Notes under the pieces: model-generated
Seen by the model: only the letters and a program-made list of their open reading frames with translations
Told to the model about the DNA's origin: nothing
The model's database searches: none
Part shown: positions 31,432-40,678 of the stretch, in pieces
Numbering within the stretch: the stretch's first letter is position 1
Layout of the letters: every line of letters begins with the position of its first letter
Assembly: GCA_944368215.1 (NCBI GenBank)
Contig: CALVWX010000013.1
Span: forward strand, 1-46,993
Source of the DNA: an uncultured Clostridia bacterium
Lineage (GTDB): Bacteria > Bacillota > Clostridia > Christensenellales > Borkfalkiaceae
DNA: 46,993 nucleotides
Direction: 5' to 3'
Made by a program: the position numbers and the translations under genes

Positions 31432-33342
31432 ATGGATTCCGTCATAAATTTTTCAATGGGCTTCGACGTCTGCGCCATAATAATCTGCGCCGTAATAATG
31501 GCAAATTATTACAGCGTCAGGCGGATACATACCCGCACAGAAAAGTTCTTTCAGGGTTTAATGGGCAGTCTGCTGTTTTCGGCGCTGACCAACCTCATTT
31601 ACGTCGTTTTCATCTATGCCGGCAATATTCCGCAGTGGCTGTTCTATCTGTCCGTAATGATAATGGTAATCGCCGTGCACGCCGTGGGCATAATTTTCAT
31701 GCTTTACGTCGTTTCGGAATGTTACGAAAACAGACCTCTGCCCAAATCTTTTACAATCATCGCCGTCGCGCTCATAGCAATGACGGGCATATCGATAGCC
31801 GTATACGGCTTCCATAACCTGATGCCGGACAGTGCGGTAGATATAATAATTGCTTTTATGTACGGGGTCCATTACGTCGCTTTGCTCACGGGCGTGGTGT
31901 ACGTATTTGCAAACCGCAGGGTGCTCAGCCTGCGCAAGCAGGTAAACATATTTATCTTCATTGCCTTCAATATAGTATCGACCATAATACAGACGTTCAC
32001 CAGCGCGCAGGTCACAGCCTTTGCGCTGTCGGTTGCGATAATGATGATTTTTGCAACTCTCCGCAACCCCAAGGACGAAATCGACGCTCTCACGCAAACC
32101 TTCAACGCACCTGCCTTCAGGGACTTTATAAGATTGCAGATATCTTCGCACAGGAGCTTTCTGCTATTTGTCACGGGCATAAGGAATTTTACGGCCATCA
32201 ACGCGCTCTGGGGACAGAGGGCGGAAGACGTTATAAAGGAAACGGCCGACCGCCTCAATAAAATTACAGACAAAACAACTTACGTTTACCGTACCGCAGA
32301 AGCCCGCTTTTGCGTCATCTTCAACACGCGCGGACAATACGAAAAATTCAGAGAAAAATATATTGCCGCAATGTGCGAAAACTTTATGGTCGGCGACGCC
32401 GCCGTGCCCGTCGACCGCGCGGCAGTGCTCATTAGCTTTCCAGAAGTCGCGCAAAAGTACTCCGATATAGAGAGCATTTTAAAATTTTACCGCGACCGCT
32501 ACAGCGCCGACGGCGAAATTATCGAAGCGACGAGGGAGGCGGTGGAAAGCGTCAGCCGCCGCGAAAAAGTCGATTACGCCATTCAGAAGGCGTTGAAGCT
32601 TCATTCCTTTCAGGTGTATTATCAGCCGATTTACGACCTTAAAACCAAAACTTTTGACTGCTGCGAAGCTTTGATAAGGCTTAAGGATGACGAACTGGGC
32701 TTCATTCCGCCCGATGAATTCATCCCCATATCCGAGGATAACGGCACGATAGTCGAGGTCGGCAAGGAAGTTATTAACGAAGTGTGCAGGTTCATAACGC
32801 AGTGCAATCCGCAGGATTACGGCATAAGATTTATCGACGTAAACCTTTCGGTAATCCAGTGCCTCCAGCCCGATATCATTCAGGACATAATGCAGACATT
32901 AAGGGGCTACGGCGTGCCGCGCGGCATGGTCAATCTCGAAATTACCGAAACCGCCTCGGCAAAGTCGTATGCGCTCCTTCAGGAACACCTCAACGAACTG
33001 CATTCAAACGGCTTCACAGTCTCGCTGGACGACTTCGGCACCGGCTTTTCGTCGGTGGAATTTTTAATCAATTTTCCCTTCGATATCGTCAAGCTCGACC
33101 GTTCGCTCGTCTGGGCGTATATGAGCACGCACAAGTACGAACCCATTCTTCAGCACTACATGCCCATGCTCCACAGCCTCGGCACAAAAATAGTGGCGGA
33201 GGGCGTGGAAACCAAGGAGATGGTTGAAGCGCTGAACGAGCTCGGTTGCGACTACCTTCAGGGTTATTACTACTCCAAACCCCTGCCCAAGGAAGATTTT
33301 ATCGCCTTCTTAAAGGAAAACAACAAGTCTGTCATCGGATAA
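31432..33342 (+). CDS. Membrane-bound c-di-GMP phosphodiesterase with degenerate GGDEF and EAL domains
   Basis: A 636-residue signalling protein. About six membrane helices occupy residues 1-215. A GGDEF-like domain (about 220-365) lacks the active motif; the equivalent position reads TAEARFCVIF, so it should not make c-di-GMP. The EAL domain (about 380-630) keeps the catalytic set: EALIRL, NLEITE, DDFGTGFSS, KLDRSLV, EGVET and QGYYYSKP, so it should hydrolyse c-di-GMP. GGAGG precedes the ATG. Confidence 0.88.
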   Translation: MDSVINFSMGFDVCAIIICAVIMANYYSVRRIHTRTEKFFQGLMGSLLFSALTNLIYVVFIYAGNIPQWLFYLSVMIMVIAVHAVGIIFMLYVVSECYENRPLPKSFTIIAVALIAMTGISIAVYGFHNLMPDSAVDIIIAFMYGVHYVALLTGVVYVFANRRVLSLRKQVNIFIFIAFNIVSTIIQTFTSAQVTAFALSVAIMMIFATLRNPKDEIDALTQTFNAPAFRDFIRLQISSHRSFLLFVTGIRNFTAINALWGQRAEDVIKETADRLNKITDKTTYVYRTAEARFCVIFNTRGQYEKFREKYIAAMCENFMVGDAAVPVDRAAVLISFPEVAQKYSDIESILKFYRDRYSADGEIIEATREAVESVSRREKVDYAIQKALKLHSFQVYYQPIYDLKTKTFDCCEALIRLKDDELGFIPPDEFIPISEDNGTIVEVGKEVINEVCRFITQCNPQDYGIRFIDVNLSVIQCLQPDIIQDIMQTLRGYGVPRGMVNLEITETASAKSYALLQEHLNELHSNGFTVSLDDFGTGFSSVEFLINFPFDIVKLDRSLVWAYMSTHKYEPILQHYMPMLHSLGTKIVAEGVETKEMVEALNELGCDYLQGYYYSKPLPKEDFIAFLKENNKSVIG

Positions 33343-33362
33343 ATAAATTAAAAAATAAACCG

Positions 33363-33395
33363 GCGCGCGGACGGGTTTCCCGTCCGCGCGCTTTT
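33363..33395 (+). terminator. Terminator of the phosphodiesterase gene
   Basis: GCGCGCGGACGGG (33363-33375) pairs with CCCGTCCGCGCGC (33379-33391), followed by four T. Confidence 0.85.
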
Positions 33396-33452
33396 CGTAA
33401 CTTCAGAGCGGCGATTTCGGCAATGACGATTATTTGCGGTAAAATAAAAACT

Positions 33453-33485
33453 TATGCCCCGACGAACGGCGTTCGTCGGGGCATA
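33453..33485. repeat. Perfect palindrome
   Basis: TATGCCCCGACGAAC (33453-33467) and GTTCGTCGGGGCATA (33471-33485) form a 15 bp stem with a three-base loop. No T run follows on either side. It lies in the gene-free interval 33343-33815. Confidence 0.7.
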
Positions 33486-33621
33486 TTGCCGCAGCAATAT
33501 GCGTATCTGGTATTAAGAAGCTCTGCTCTCGTCGCGAAGTAAGTATTTCTAAACAATTACGTTGCAAGTGAAGTCGCGCCCTCACACAGCGCAACCAAAA
33601 TTGCGCCTGCCTGCACTATTC

Positions 33622-33822
33622 TAAAATAATAATGTTTTGCCTCAAAACCGCGTTTTTGGGGCAAAGGCCCCAATTTGTCGATACCTCGGCCTCAGCGTGG
33701 TGAATGGGCGCAATTTTGTAACTGTAGGGCGAAATAGAATTGCGCCCAGAGGAGCAGAGCTCCTCAAACTAACGGCGCATTAGTGCATGTCCTCTAATGC
33801 ACAATGCACGTTAATTTATTTC
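33622..33822 (+). repeat. Structured dispersed element, copy B
   Basis: Homologous to copy A (8836-9049), same orientation. H1 GCCTCAAAA/TTTTGGGGC (33639-33662), H2 GGGCGCAATT/AATTGCGCCC (33706-33715 with 33738-33747), H3 GAGGAGC/GCTCCTC (33749-33755 with 33759-33765), H4 TAACG...TAGTGCAT/ATGCACA...CGTTA (33770-33813). Helix sequences differ from copy A but pairing is kept, and several loop and joining blocks (AGGGCGAAATA, AAAGGCC) are the same. Its right end contains the stop codon of the EF-G-like gene. Confidence 0.75.
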
Positions 33823-35858
33823 ACAAGGCTTTGAATTACGTTTTCGGGGGCCTGTTCGTACCTGTCGAAGGAGGCGGTGAATTTGCCGCGGCCCTGCGTC
33901 ATGGAGCGGAGCGCGGTGGCGTAGGTTAAAATCTCCGCCTGCGGCGCGTCGGCCGTAATTATCTGCAAATCGTCCTTTGCATCCATAACTATAATTCTGC
34001 CCCTGCGCTTTGTCAGATCTCCCAAAACGTCGCCGAGGTACTTTTCGGGCACGGCTATCTTCATCTTATATATGGGCTCGAGTATGGTGGGGTTGGCGTT
34101 CTTCATGCCCTCTTTAAAGGCAATTTCTGCCGCGGCCTTGAACGCCGCCTCGCTGCTGTCCACGTCGTGATAACTGCCGTCGTACAGCACGGCCTTTATA
34201 TTCATTACGGGATATCCCGCAAGCACGCCGTTAGAAAGGCATTCGGTTATGCCCTTTTCAACGGCTGGTATGTACTGCTTGGGCACCGAACCGCCCACAA
34301 CCTCTTCGGCAAATTCAAAGGGCTGGTCGCTCGGTTCAAATCTCATCTTGCAATGCCCGTACTGTCCGTGTCCGCCCGTCTGCTTTTTATATTTGCCCTC
34401 GGCGGTGGAGGTGGAGAGTATGGTTTCGCGGTAGGCAATCTTGGGCGCCTTGAGCACGGCCTCCGCGCCGAATTTGGACTTTAATTTTTTGCATATAACG
34501 TCAAGGTGCACTTCGCCCTGACCGCCTAAAAGCGATTCGCCCGTTTCGGCCGACTTTGTAACCACAAAGCTCTTATCCTCTTCGGCGAGGCGGTTGAGCC
34601 CTGCAAAAACTTTGTCCTCGGTGCCCTGCGTCTTGGCGTAGACGGCCATAAACAGGGTGGGGCGGGGGAAGGGTATGGCGTCGAACATAACCTGCGCGCC
34701 CTCGTCGCACAGCGTGTCGCCCGTGCCCGTGTTCGTGAGTTTTGCAACGGCGCCTATGTCGCCTGCGGTAAGCTCGTTCACGGCTTCCTGCTTCTTGCCG
34801 TTGGTGACGTACAGTGCGGCTATCCTCTCGCTCGTGCCCGTGTTGGGGTTGTATAGCGTGGAGCCGGCTTTAAGCACGCCGCGGTTAACCCTTAAATAAT
34901 TGAGCTTGCCCACAAAGGGGTCTACCGTCGTCTTGAATACCTGCGCGGCTACGGGGCCGTCTTCGGTGCATTCAACGTTTATAACCTTGCCCGTCGCAAC
35001 GTCGGTGGCGAGCAAATCTCTGCGTTCCGCCGCCTGCGGAACGTACTTTACAATTTCGCTCATAAGGTTGATTACGCCGCGGTTGTTGAGCGCGCTGCCC
35101 GCCATTACGGGTATAACGTTCATGTTGGCAATGCCCTTGCGTATGCCGTGTATGCACTCGTCGCGGGTGAGCGTGCCCGTCTCAAAGTATTTTTCAAGCA
35201 GAACGTCGTCGTTTTCGGCGGCCGTCTCGGTGAGGGCAAGCCTCATTGCCTCAAATTCTTCTCTCATGTTTTCGGGAATGGCAATTTCCTCCGTGCCCGT
35301 CTGCGAGAATTTAAACGCCCTTTCCGTCAGCGCGTTGATCATGCCCACCATCTTGCCGTCCTGCATAATGGGCAGCTGAATGGGCGCAATCTTGGCGGGG
35401 TATGCCTGCCTTAACGCTTCAACCGTGCCGTGGTAGTCGGCGTTTTCCTTGTCCATGCCGTTTATAAAAATGACCATGGGCTTTTCCAGCTTCATGCAAA
35501 GGCTGATGGCCTTTTCGGTGCCCACGGTAACGCCGCCGTTGGGGCCCGCAACAATAAGCGCCGCGCCGCACGCGCGCATGGCTTCGTTGAGTTCGCCTTC
35601 AAAGTCCAGAAATCCGGGAACGTCTAAAATATTTATTTTTGTTTCGCGCCAATAGGTGTGCGTGACCGAAAGTGAGATGGACATCTTTCTTGCAATTTCC
35701 TGCTCGTCGAAGTCCGAAACGGTCGTGCCGTTTTCAATCTTGCCCATTCTCGAAAGCGAATGACCGTTGAACAGCATTGCCTCGCATAGCGTCGTTTTTC
35801 CTTCGCCGCTGTGCCCTATTATGGCTACGTTGCGTATGTCCTGTGCTGAAATAGACAT
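33816..35858 (-). CDS. EF-G-like translational GTPase paralogue
   Basis: A 680-residue protein with the five-domain layout of elongation factor G. G1 is GHSGEGKTT (residues 15-23). G3 is DVPGF (79-83) in place of the usual DTPGH, so the His that helps GTP hydrolysis is Phe. G4 is NGMD rather than NKMD. The C-terminal domains have GGHGQYGH, VGGSVPKQYIPAVEKG and LTKRRGRI. This is the divergent EF-G2-like group seen in many Firmicutes and Thermotogae, not the main FusA, and no str operon surrounds it. AGGAGG precedes the ATG. Exact role in translation unclear. Confidence 0.85.
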   Translation of the reverse strand: MSISAQDIRNVAIIGHSGEGKTTLCEAMLFNGHSLSRMGKIENGTTVSDFDEQEIARKMSISLSVTHTYWRETKINILDVPGFLDFEGELNEAMRACGAALIVAGPNGGVTVGTEKAISLCMKLEKPMVIFINGMDKENADYHGTVEALRQAYPAKIAPIQLPIMQDGKMVGMINALTERAFKFSQTGTEEIAIPENMREEFEAMRLALTETAAENDDVLLEKYFETGTLTRDECIHGIRKGIANMNVIPVMAGSALNNRGVINLMSEIVKYVPQAAERRDLLATDVATGKVINVECTEDGPVAAQVFKTTVDPFVGKLNYLRVNRGVLKAGSTLYNPNTGTSERIAALYVTNGKKQEAVNELTAGDIGAVAKLTNTGTGDTLCDEGAQVMFDAIPFPRPTLFMAVYAKTQGTEDKVFAGLNRLAEEDKSFVVTKSAETGESLLGGQGEVHLDVICKKLKSKFGAEAVLKAPKIAYRETILSTSTAEGKYKKQTGGHGQYGHCKMRFEPSDQPFEFAEEVVGGSVPKQYIPAVEKGITECLSNGVLAGYPVMNIKAVLYDGSYHDVDSSEAAFKAAAEIAFKEGMKNANPTILEPIYKMKIAVPEKYLGDVLGDLTKRRGRIIVMDAKDDLQIITADAPQAEILTYATALRSMTQGRGKFTASFDRYEQAPENVIQSLVK

Positions 35859-35966
35859 ATCATTTCCTCCTTATACATATCTCTATAGTTAACCTATAGC
35901 TCATCATATATCCATTATAAATTAAAATTACCGATAAATCAATACCCAATTTAAAAAATTCAGATA

Positions 35967-35995
35967 TTGACATAAAAAACAATACATGATATATT
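35967..35995 (+). promoter_or_regulatory. Promoter of the broken lipoprotein gene
   Basis: TTGACA (35967-35972), 17 bp spacer, TATATT (35990-35995), followed by GAGGAGGAG (36011-36019). Confidence 0.7.
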
Positions 35996-36025
35996 ATTAT
36001 TAGATATATTGAGGAGGAGAACTGA

Positions 36026-36563
36026 TTGAAAAAAATTTTTAAATTACTTTCGTTGTGCACATCTTGCATTATACTTGCTGTTTTGTTTAGCGGATGTGCG
36101 GGGGGGCGAGAATATAGAGGCAGTTGGAGAATTTATGACATTGCGCGAGGCTTATAATAGTGGGTATATCACAAAAGATGATATAATGGAGATGAGTTAT
36201 TATAGCTTAGGTGCAGTGTATAAAATACCGGAAGGATTAACCGGGACGGATGCTTTTAATAGCGATAATTGGGAGAAGATTGATTATATCCCACGGACGC
36301 AAGAGCTTGTTCCCCTTGATGAGCAGACAGAGCGAGACATTAAAAATTCATACTTTGCATTAAACAGTAATGAATTTGAAGCTGAGGGAAAAAATTATGA
36401 CCCTGATATACTATATTTGACATATTACGGGCAGTCTAATGGATACTATATTGTAAAAATCAAGTCGGATATTTTGAATTATCCGGGTGCTGGGTTTATA
36501 GATGATTACGACGGAATAGTATTTTACGAATTCTATCCAACACGACAAGTTTTTTATTATTGA
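36026..36563 (+). pseudogene. AT-rich lipoprotein gene interrupted at a G7 run (possible phase variation)
   Basis: A TTG at 36026, six bases after GAGGAGGAG, opens a signal peptide ending in the lipobox LFSGC. Right after the lipid-bearing Cys codon come seven G (36100-36106). As written, this frame stops at 36155. Removing one G joins it to the long frame ending at 36563, giving about 178 residues (CAGGENIEAVGEF, then MTLREAYNSGYITKDDIMEM). The mature part is acidic and Tyr-rich and matches no family I know. Base composition is far more AT-rich than neighbouring genes, which suggests transfer. A sequencing error in the run cannot be excluded. Confidence 0.7.
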
Positions 36564-36566
36564 AGC

Positions 36567-36611
36567 AAGCCCGCCGCGCATGCTGTGCGCGGCGGGCTTG
36601 GTCATTTTTTT
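36567..36611 (+). terminator. Terminator of the AT-rich lipoprotein gene
   Basis: AAGCCCGCCGCGCA (36567-36580) pairs with TGCGCGGCGGGCTT (36586-36599). A T run follows ten bases later. Confidence 0.75.
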
Positions 36612-36647
36612 GTCCTTCAAACCTTTTGGTCACACGTTGGGGCGTTC

Positions 36648-36710
36648 CGCCCGTTGTCATACTGAGCGCAGCCGAATGTATCTGGCGCGGTTCCGCGCCG
36701 ACAACGGGCG
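36648..36710. repeat. Shortened GTCATACTGAGCG repeat inside a large hairpin, copy 4
   Basis: GTCATACTGAGCG followed by AGCCGAATGTATCT is a reduced form of the dispersed repeat. Its flanks CGCCCGTTGTC (36648-36658) and GACAACGGGCG (36700-36710) pair perfectly, with an inner GGCGCGG/CCGCGCC hairpin (36684-36699). Confidence 0.65.
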
Positions 36711-36780
36711 GTAAATATAGCTTGCGGGTCCCGTCATTTTTCGGCATTAAGGCGTGCGTTGCAAATGCGCGCAAAAATAA

Positions 36781-36809
36781 TTTACTTTTTGTAAGCTTTT
36801 TTATATAAT
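36781..36809 (+). promoter_or_regulatory. Promoter of lepA
   Basis: TTTACT (36781-36786), 17 bp spacer, TATAAT (36804-36809), about 30 bases before the ATG. Confidence 0.6.
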
Positions 36810-36838
36810 ATAGTAAATTAACGCTCAACGGAAAATTT

Positions 36839-38647
36839 ATGAAAAAACCCAACAAAAACATACGCAACTTCTGCATAATCGCACATATCGACCACGGAAA
36901 GAGCACTTTGGCCGACAGGCTAATCGAGATGACCGGTCAGGTCTCCAAGCGCGAAATGGAAGAACAGCTCCTCGACTCCATGGATATCGAAAGGGAGAGG
37001 GGTATTACCATAAAGCTCGCCCCCGTGCGCATGTTCTACAGCGCCGACGACGGCGAGGAATATATCTTCAACCTCATCGATACCCCCGGTCACGTCGACT
37101 TCACTTACGAAGTTTCGCGCTCTCTCGCCGCGTGCGAGGGCGCGATTCTGGTAGTCGACGCGTCGCAGGGTATTGAGGCGCAGACGCTCGCAAACGTCTA
37201 CCTCGCGCTCGAAAACAACCTTGAAATTCTGCCCGTCGTCAACAAAATCGACCTTCCCTCCGCCCGTCCCGACGAGGCCAAAAAGGAGATAGAGGAGGTC
37301 ATCGGCCTCGATGCGTCATATGCGCCCCTTGTCTCCGCAAAGGAGGGCACAAACATAAAGGAAGTGCTCGAAGATATCATAAAATACTTCCCCGCCCCCG
37401 ACGGCGACGAGGACGCTCCTCTTCGCGCCCTCATATTCGACAGTTATTACGACAACTACAAGGGCGTAATCCTCTTCGTGCGCGTAAAGGACGGCAAGGT
37501 CAAAGTCGGCGACAAAATCAAAGGCTTCCGCGCGGACAAGATTTACGACGTCGTCGAAGTGGGCGTCTTTACTCCTAACACCACACCCAAAGACGGCCTT
37601 TTCGCGGGCGAAGTCGGCTATATTGCCGCTTCTATCAAGTCCATTCAGGACGTCGCCGTCGGCGATACGGTAATCAATGCCGATAACCCCGCGGCCGAGC
37701 CGCTGCCCGGCTATAAAAAGGTGCAGTCGGTGGTATTTTGCGGAATATACCCCCTCGACGGCAGCAAATTCAACGATTTGAAGGAAGCCCTTTTAAAGCT
37801 CCAGCTGAACGACGCGTCCCTCATATTCGAACCCGACACGTCCGTTGCGCTCGGCTTCGGGTTCCGCTGCGGATTTTTGGGTCTTCTGCACATGGAAATA
37901 ATTCAGGAGCGCATAGAGCGCGAATTCGGCCTCGACATAATAACCACCGCGCCTTCTGTAAGCTATAAGGTGGTAAAGACCGACGGCGAGGAGCTTTTTG
38001 TGGACAACCCTTCGCACCTGCCGCCCCAGTCCGAAATCGATTATATGGAAGAGCCCATCGTCAAGGCGGATATATATTCCCCGCCAGATTATCTGGGACA
38101 GATAATGGACTTGTGCCGCGATAAGCGCGGCGTGTTCGTGGAGATGAACTACCTCGACGCCAACCGCGTTCAGCTCGTCTACAGATTGCCCCTAAACGAA
38201 ATAATATTCGACTTTTTCGACCAGATTAAATCGCGCACGCGCGGCTACGCCAGCTTTGATTACGAGCTTATCGGCTACGAGAGGAGCAAGCTCGTCCGCC
38301 TCGACATTCTTCTGAACGGCGAAATCTGCGACGCGCTCTCCATGATAGTGCACGAAGATTCTGCCTATGCACGCGGTAGAACGCTGTGCGAAAATTTAAA
38401 GGAAGCTATCCCCCGCCAGCTCTTCGAGGTGCCCGTTCAGGCGGCCATAGGCGGCAAAATAATCGCGCGCGAAACGGTAAAGGCCGTCCGCAAGGACGTT
38501 TTGGCCAAGTGCTACGGCGGCGATATAACCCGCAAGAAAAAACTCCTGGAAAAACAGAAGGAAGGCAAAAAGCGCATGCGCTCCATCGGCTCGGTCGAGG
38601 TGCCGTCCGAAGTTTTTATGCAGATACTTAAGACAAATAAGGATTGA
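36839..38647 (+). CDS. lepA: Elongation factor 4
   Basis: A 602-residue ribosome-dependent GTPase, EF4/LepA, which acts on stalled or mistranslocated ribosomes and in ribosome assembly. G1 is AHIDHGKST (residues 15-23), G2 RERGITIK, G3 DTPGHVDF, G4 NKID. The LepA-specific C-terminal domain is present ([21 protein letters not shown], ending in the basic helix [17 protein letters not shown]). Length is normal. It heads a run of same-strand genes ending with hemW. Confidence 0.96.
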   Translation: MKKPNKNIRNFCIIAHIDHGKSTLADRLIEMTGQVSKREMEEQLLDSMDIERERGITIKLAPVRMFYSADDGEEYIFNLIDTPGHVDFTYEVSRSLAACEGAILVVDASQGIEAQTLANVYLALENNLEILPVVNKIDLPSARPDEAKKEIEEVIGLDASYAPLVSAKEGTNIKEVLEDIIKYFPAPDGDEDAPLRALIFDSYYDNYKGVILFVRVKDGKVKVGDKIKGFRADKIYDVVEVGVFTPNTTPKDGLFAGEVGYIAASIKSIQDVAVGDTVINADNPAAEPLPGYKKVQSVVFCGIYPLDGSKFNDLKEALLKLQLNDASLIFEPDTSVALGFGFRCGFLGLLHMEIIQERIEREFGLDIITTAPSVSYKVVKTDGEELFVDNPSHLPPQSEIDYMEEPIVKADIYSPPDYLGQIMDLCRDKRGVFVEMNYLDANRVQLVYRLPLNEIIFDFFDQIKSRTRGYASFDYELIGYERSKLVRLDILLNGEICDALSMIVHEDSAYARGRTLCENLKEAIPRQLFEVPVQAAIGGKIIARETVKAVRKDVLAKCYGGDITRKKKLLEKQKEGKKRMRSIGSVEVPSEVFMQILKTNKD

Positions 38648-38658
38648 CCGCAATATAT

Positions 38659-39219
38659 ATGCCATTCAAACTGTGTTTTGCCTGCGCCGGCGACTATCCC
38701 GCTATGGCGGAAATTTATCGGCCTTATGTCGAAGATACGACAATATCGTTTGAATATACGGCGCCGTCGCCTGAACAGTTTGCCGACCGCATGCGCACGC
38801 TGGACGGGCGGTTTCCCGTAATCGTCTGCCGCGACGGAGATGATGTTTGCGGTTATGCCTATGCTTCGCCCGCATTTGAAAGGCAAGCCTATTGTTGGTG
38901 CGCAGATATTTCGGTGTATGTAAAACAGGGAACGGTGCGGCATGGCATCGGCCGCCGCCTCGTCTCGTGTGTCTGCGCTATCTTAAAAGACCTCGGTTAC
39001 CGAAGGGTATATTCCGTGATTACTGCGGAAAATGCTCGCAGCAGGGTTTTTCATGTCTCGCTTGGTTTTGAGCAGGTCGCTGAATTTCCGGAGCAGGGCT
39101 ATAAATTCGGCCGCTGGCTGAATGTCGTGTGGTATGAAAAGGAACTTTGCGGTGGCGAAGCCTGCACACAGCCTCCTCGCGCATTCAATAAAGATGAATT
39201 TGATTTGTCGGGATATTGA
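38659..39219 (+). CDS. GNAT N-acetyltransferase, phosphinothricin acetyltransferase-like
   Basis: A 186-residue acetyltransferase. AGDYPAMAEIYRPYVEDTTISFEYTAP resembles the start of the Pat/MnaT group, which acetylates phosphinothricin, methionine sulfone or related amino acids; DISVYVKQGTVRHGIGRRL is the acetyl-CoA loop, and VFHVSLGFEQVAEFPEQGYKFGRW the substrate side. A TTG at 38644 overlapping the lepA stop is an alternative start but sits too close to the AAGG, so the ATG at 38659 is preferred. Native substrate unknown. Confidence 0.8.
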   Translation: MPFKLCFACAGDYPAMAEIYRPYVEDTTISFEYTAPSPEQFADRMRTLDGRFPVIVCRDGDDVCGYAYASPAFERQAYCWCADISVYVKQGTVRHGIGRRLVSCVCAILKDLGYRRVYSVITAENARSRVFHVSLGFEQVAEFPEQGYKFGRWLNVVWYEKELCGGEACTQPPRAFNKDEFDLSGY

Positions 39220-39255
39220 GTGCGGCCGCGGCGCTATATATAAGGGTCAATCTGT

Positions 39256-39564
39256 ATGGAACAAGGCTTTTTTGAAAAAGTATATTCAATAGTGTCGTCC
39301 ATTCCGCGCGGTAATGTGCTCTCCTACGGCGACGTGGCGCGCCTTGCGGGCAACCCCAAAATGTCCCGTCAGGTCGGCTGGGCGTTGCACTGCAATCCCC
39401 GCCCCGGCGAAGTACCCTGCCACAGGGTGGTGTTCAAAAACGGTTCGGTTTGCACGGGCTTTGCCTTCGGCGGCCCCGAAGTTCAGGTCGCGCTCCTCAA
39501 GGAAGAGGGGGTCGAGGTTGAAAACTTCAAAATAAACATGAAAAAGTACAGATGGGAGGTATAA
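39256..39564 (+). CDS. MGMT-family DNA alkylation repair protein, single-domain
   Basis: A 102-residue protein equal to only the C-terminal domain of O6-methylguanine-DNA methyltransferase. It keeps the helix-turn-helix region VLSYGDVARLAG and the active-site PCHRV (Cys55), whereas alkyltransferase-like proteins have Trp in place of Cys. It may transfer the alkyl group itself or flag damage for excision repair. The stop codon abuts the hemW ATG. Confidence 0.85.
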   Translation: MEQGFFEKVYSIVSSIPRGNVLSYGDVARLAGNPKMSRQVGWALHCNPRPGEVPCHRVVFKNGSVCTGFAFGGPEVQVALLKEEGVEVENFKINMKKYRWEV

Positions 39565-40677
39565 ATGGCAGGAATTTACGTTCACATACCCTTCTGCAAG
39601 CAGAAGTGCCGCTATTGCGACTTTGCGTCTTTTCCCGAAAAAATCGGCCTCGCCGAAAGCTACATGACGTGCGTCTACCGCGAAATGGCCATGCGCTCCG
39701 AAGAGCTTAAAGATTATAAGTTCGATACGCTCTACATAGGCGGCGGCACGCCCTCCGTCATAGACGAAAGTTACATCGCCATGCTCGTCGCGGCGGCAAA
39801 AAAATATTACAATCTCGATAAAAATGCCGAAATCACCATAGAGATGAATCCCGGCACGGTTTCTGCTTCCAAAATAGATATGTATAAAAAGGTGGGTATA
39901 AACCGATTTTCGGTGGGACTTCAGTCGGCAAACGACAAAATTCTCGCCGACCTCGGCAGAATACACACTTTAAATCAGTTCATAACCTGCGCAAAGCTTT
40001 TAAAGGGCGAAAACTTTTCGGTAGATATTATGATAGGCCTCAAGGGGCAAACGCTGGAAGATATATCCCAGTCAATCGACGTCGCCGCGCTCTACGGCGC
40101 AAGCCATATTTCCATGTACGCCCTGACCCCGGAGGACGGCACGCCTATCTATACCGATTATTTAAACGGCGAACTGCCCGATTCCGACGAGGTTGCCGAA
40201 CAGTACGCCTTCGGCGTAAAAAAGCTTAAAAAGCTCGGCTATGAGCGTTACGAAGTTTCCAATTTCTGCAAAAAGGGCAAGGAGAGCCGCCACAACCTCA
40301 ATTACTGGCGGCGCGGCGAATATATCGGCTTCGGCGTTTCGGCCTCCAGCCATATCAAAAACGTTCGCTTTACCAACACGTTCGACCTCGACGAATATTA
40401 TAAGTGCATAATTTCCAACCACCTGCCAGTCATCGACAGGACGGAAATTTCCCCCGACGAGCAGAAGGACGAATTTGTCATGCTCGCTCTGCGCACGGTA
40501 AAGGGGGTGGATACGGCCGGGTTTGAGCGTCTCTTCAATGTGCCGTTTGCAACGGAATATGCCGCGGCCATTGAGAAAAATAAGAACTATCTCGATATCT
40601 CCGAAGGCCGCGTGGCCATAAAGGATGAATACCTGTTCGTGCAGAATACCATTATAATAGATTTTCTGGAGACCTGA
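39565..40677 (+). CDS. hemW: Radical SAM protein HemW (heme chaperone-like)
   Basis: A 370-residue radical SAM protein related to oxygen-independent coproporphyrinogen oxidase. The iron-sulphur motif is CKQKCRYC (Cys11, Cys15, Cys18) in IPFCKQKCRYCDF; GGGTPSV and the EMNPGT strand follow, and the HemW-type C-terminal domain is present. HemW members bind heme for insertion rather than oxidise coproporphyrinogen. lepA-hemW proximity is common in Firmicutes; here two small genes lie between. Confidence 0.92.
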   Translation: MAGIYVHIPFCKQKCRYCDFASFPEKIGLAESYMTCVYREMAMRSEELKDYKFDTLYIGGGTPSVIDESYIAMLVAAAKKYYNLDKNAEITIEMNPGTVSASKIDMYKKVGINRFSVGLQSANDKILADLGRIHTLNQFITCAKLLKGENFSVDIMIGLKGQTLEDISQSIDVAALYGASHISMYALTPEDGTPIYTDYLNGELPDSDEVAEQYAFGVKKLKKLGYERYEVSNFCKKGKESRHNLNYWRRGEYIGFGVSASSHIKNVRFTNTFDLDEYYKCIISNHLPVIDRTEISPDEQKDEFVMLALRTVKGVDTAGFERLFNVPFATEYAAAIEKNKNYLDISEGRVAIKDEYLFVQNTIIIDFLET

Positions 40678-40678
40678 T

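Noticed and set aside
36653-36690. Short GTCATACTGAGCG copy as an independent gene or RNA
   Set aside because: It is a shortened member of the dispersed repeat, with no coding frame or promoter of its own.
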